A stretch of DNA of 6,976 nt from Paracoccaceae bacterium (GTDB lineage: Bacteria > Pseudomonadota > Alphaproteobacteria > Rhodobacterales > Rhodobacteraceae). The DNA is taken from positions 1 to 6,976 of the forward strand of contig SKWP01000071.1 of NCBI GenBank assembly GCA_007128865.1. The letters run 5' to 3'. Numbering within the stretch: position 1 is the first letter of the stretch; each line of letters opens with the position of its first letter. Shown piece after piece: positions 5,814 to 6,976 of the stretch. Both the position numbers and the translations under genes were made by a program. Under the pieces are notes generated by a model, which was given only the letters and a program-made list of their open reading frames with translations, ran no database searches and had not been told where the DNA came from.

Positions 5814-6548
5814 TCACGTCTCCGGGCCGGCGGGCGGCGTGCTGCGGTCGGCATCTGCGGCCGACCCGCGCCTGACCGCATGCTCGGGCCCCTGAGAGGC
5901 GCCAGCGCCCCCCTGCCCTGCCTGCACCTGCGCGGCCGCACGGCTTTGTGCAAAGCGCCTGCGCATGGCTTCGCGCCGCCTTGACTGATAGGCACGCACC
6001 AGCGGCAGCGACCCGTAGTAGAAGGCGACCCCGAACAGCAGGCCGGGCCCGAAACCGCCGAGCAGGTAGGGCAGGAACACCCGCCAGAAGAACAGCGTCA
6101 GGCGATGCCAGTTCTGCTCTCCTCCGGTAAAGATGGCCACGAAATTGGCCCAGAGTTCCGCAGTGGCCATCCCGAACGAGGCCATGATCTGCGGAAAATG
6201 CATGATCCCGCCCTGACCGAGGATCCAGTTGCCCAGTTCCACCGAACCCATCGCGATGATCGGAAAGGTGATCGGGTTGCCGAAAAAGGTCGACAGCAGT
6301 GACGCCAGGATGTTGCCGCCGAACACGCGCGCAACCACCGCGGCAAGGATGAAATGCAGCCCGAACAGCGGCGTGAAGGATGCAAACACACCCGCCGCGA
6401 TGCCCATGGCGATGCGTTCGGGCGTATCCGGCAGCCGGCTGAGACGATGCCCGACATAGCTGGCCGCGCGCCTCCAGCCGCCTTTCGGATAGAAGATCGC
6501 CAGCAGAACCTGCCAGAAATTTCGTTTGGTTCGACGCCGGAAGACCAC
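5814..6548 (-). CDS. DUF2062 domain-containing membrane protein
   Basis: The 244-residue protein carries the DUF2062 domain, a membrane domain of unknown function. Its signature elements are in order: FYPKGGWRRA (19-28), RLPDTPERIAMGIAAGVFAS (38-57), FTPLFGLHF (58-66), GGNILA (77-82) and FFGNPITFP (88-96). Hydrophobic stretches at about 46-72, 80-112 and 160-185 suggest three or more membrane segments. The last 50 or so residues are Arg/Ala/Gly-rich and probably disordered. The start is a GTG at 6548. An in-frame TAG lies only two codons upstream, and the N-terminus (MVFRRR) matches the style of relatives, so no longer form is possible. The upstream ribosome binding site is weak. The gene begins 23 bases after the RelA/SpoT stop on the same strand, so the two are likely cotranscribed. 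Its cellular role is unknown. Confidence 0.92.
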   Translation of the reverse strand: MVFRRRTKRNFWQVLLAIFYPKGGWRRAASYVGHRLSRLPDTPERIAMGIAAGVFASFTPLFGLHFILAAVVARVFGGNILASLLSTFFGNPITFPIIAMGSVELGNWILGQGGIMHFPQIMASFGMATAELWANFVAIFTGGEQNWHRLTLFFWRVFLPYLLGGFGPGLLFGVAFYYGSLPLVRAYQSRRREAMRRRFAQSRAAAQVQAGQGGAGASQGPEHAVRRGSAADADRSTPPAGPET

Positions 6549-6571
6549 CGCCTACCCCGCACTTGTTCCGG

Positions 6572-6976
6572 TCACGGCTTGCGACCGGGGTCGCGATACC
6601 GTGTCAGTTCGGCCACGTCGCTTTCGGCTTCAAGCGCTGTCATGACGGTATGCAGGTGTTCGACATCGCGCAGATCGACCTCCAGCAACAGCTTGTAGTA
6701 ATCGGGCTTTCGATCGACGAAGACCAGATCCGAAATATTGGCGCGTTGCTCGCCGATCAATGTGCAGACCCGCCCGAGCACGCCGGCGTCATTGCTGATC
6801 GTCAGCTCCAGGCTGACGGTATGCACCGGCGCATGGCGCCCCTCGTGCCAGCGCAGATCAACCCAGCGTTCCGGGCTGTCTTCGAAATCCACCAGCACCG
6901 GGCAATCGATGGCATGGGCAACGATGCCGTGACCGCGATAGGTGATGCCGACGATCCGCTCTCCGGGGACCGGCTG
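6572..6976 (-). CDS. spoT: RelA/SpoT-family bifunctional (p)ppGpp synthetase/hydrolase, C-terminal part (cut by window edge)
   Basis: Only the last 134 residues are in the window; the frame stays open to base 6976, so the catalytic domains lie outside. Residues 1-10 of the visible part (QPVPGERIVG), then TYRGHGIVAHAIDCP with the conserved H21 and D24-C25, and ERWVDLRW are the Cys-containing (RIS/zinc-finger-like) region of RelA/SpoT proteins. A C-terminal ACT domain follows from about residue 50, with ISNDAGVLGRVCTLIGEQRANI and the downstream strand-helix pattern DYYKLLLEVDLRDVEHL. It ends in RDPGRKP. The full protein makes and degrades the stringent-response alarmone in the cytoplasm; the C-terminal domains sense the ribosome and regulate the enzyme. 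Alphaproteobacteria usually have one such bifunctional enzyme, so the symbol (spoT, rel and rsh are used interchangeably) is by family. The internal GTG at 6898 is not the start. The DUF2062 gene follows after 23 bases. Confidence 0.95.
   Translation of the reverse strand, partial: QPVPGERIVGITYRGHGIVAHAIDCPVLVDFEDSPERWVDLRWHEGRHAPVHTVSLELTISNDAGVLGRVCTLIGEQRANISDLVFVDRKPDYYKLLLEVDLRDVEHLHTVMTALEAESDVAELTRYRDPGRKP

Noticed and set aside
1..6976. A mobile element, phage, toxin-antitoxin or defence system.
   Set aside because: No transposase, integrase, terminal repeats, CRISPR repeats or recognisable defence or toxin domains were seen on either strand, and base composition looks even by eye.

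Overview
The window is ordinary high-GC chromosomal DNA. Its gene families, protein sequence styles and neighbour pairs suggest an alphaproteobacterium of the Rhodobacteraceae type. The clues are a methyltransferase-like gene divergent from gloB, a bifunctional RelA/SpoT gene followed closely by a DUF2062 gene, and a periplasmic TRAP transporter. No tRNA, rRNA, CRISPR array, insertion sequence or phage gene was seen. All genes look intact, except the RelA/SpoT gene, which is cut by the right edge.

Layout, left to right. (1) A minus-strand class I SAM-methyltransferase-like gene (23-790) is divergent from plus-strand gloB (860-1630), with 69 bases between them. gloB encodes glyoxalase II and carries the complete metal-binding set. 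Two hairpins follow gloB; the second has a short T-run. (2) A plus-strand two-module VOC ring-cleaving dioxygenase of the PcpA/LinE/MhqO type (1773-2690) comes next. Its expected Fe(II) ligands and second-sphere residues are visible. (3) After a 113-base gap comes a complete TRAP transporter: substrate-binding protein (2804-3856), small permease (3856-4392) and large permease (4389-5753). Its cistrons overlap by 1 and 4 bases, so it is one translationally coupled operon. (4) Convergent to it, on the minus strand, are the end of a RelA/SpoT-family (p)ppGpp synthetase/hydrolase (6572-6976, partial) and, 23 bases downstream of it, a DUF2062 membrane protein (5814-6548).

Functional reading. The middle block (dioxygenase plus TRAP transporter) looks like an accessory uptake/catabolism unit lying between two housekeeping blocks, gloB and the stringent-response rel-DUF2062 pair. 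A simple hypothesis is that the transporter imports an organic acid, possibly aromatic or derived from an aromatic, and that the dioxygenase acts on a hydroquinone- or catechol-like intermediate. The substrate cannot be read from the sequence. I found no convincing undescribed system. The most useful leads are the dioxygenase-TRAP linkage, the apparent break of the usual DUF2062-pdxJ gene order, and the poorly conserved SAM-binding loop of the methyltransferase-like protein.
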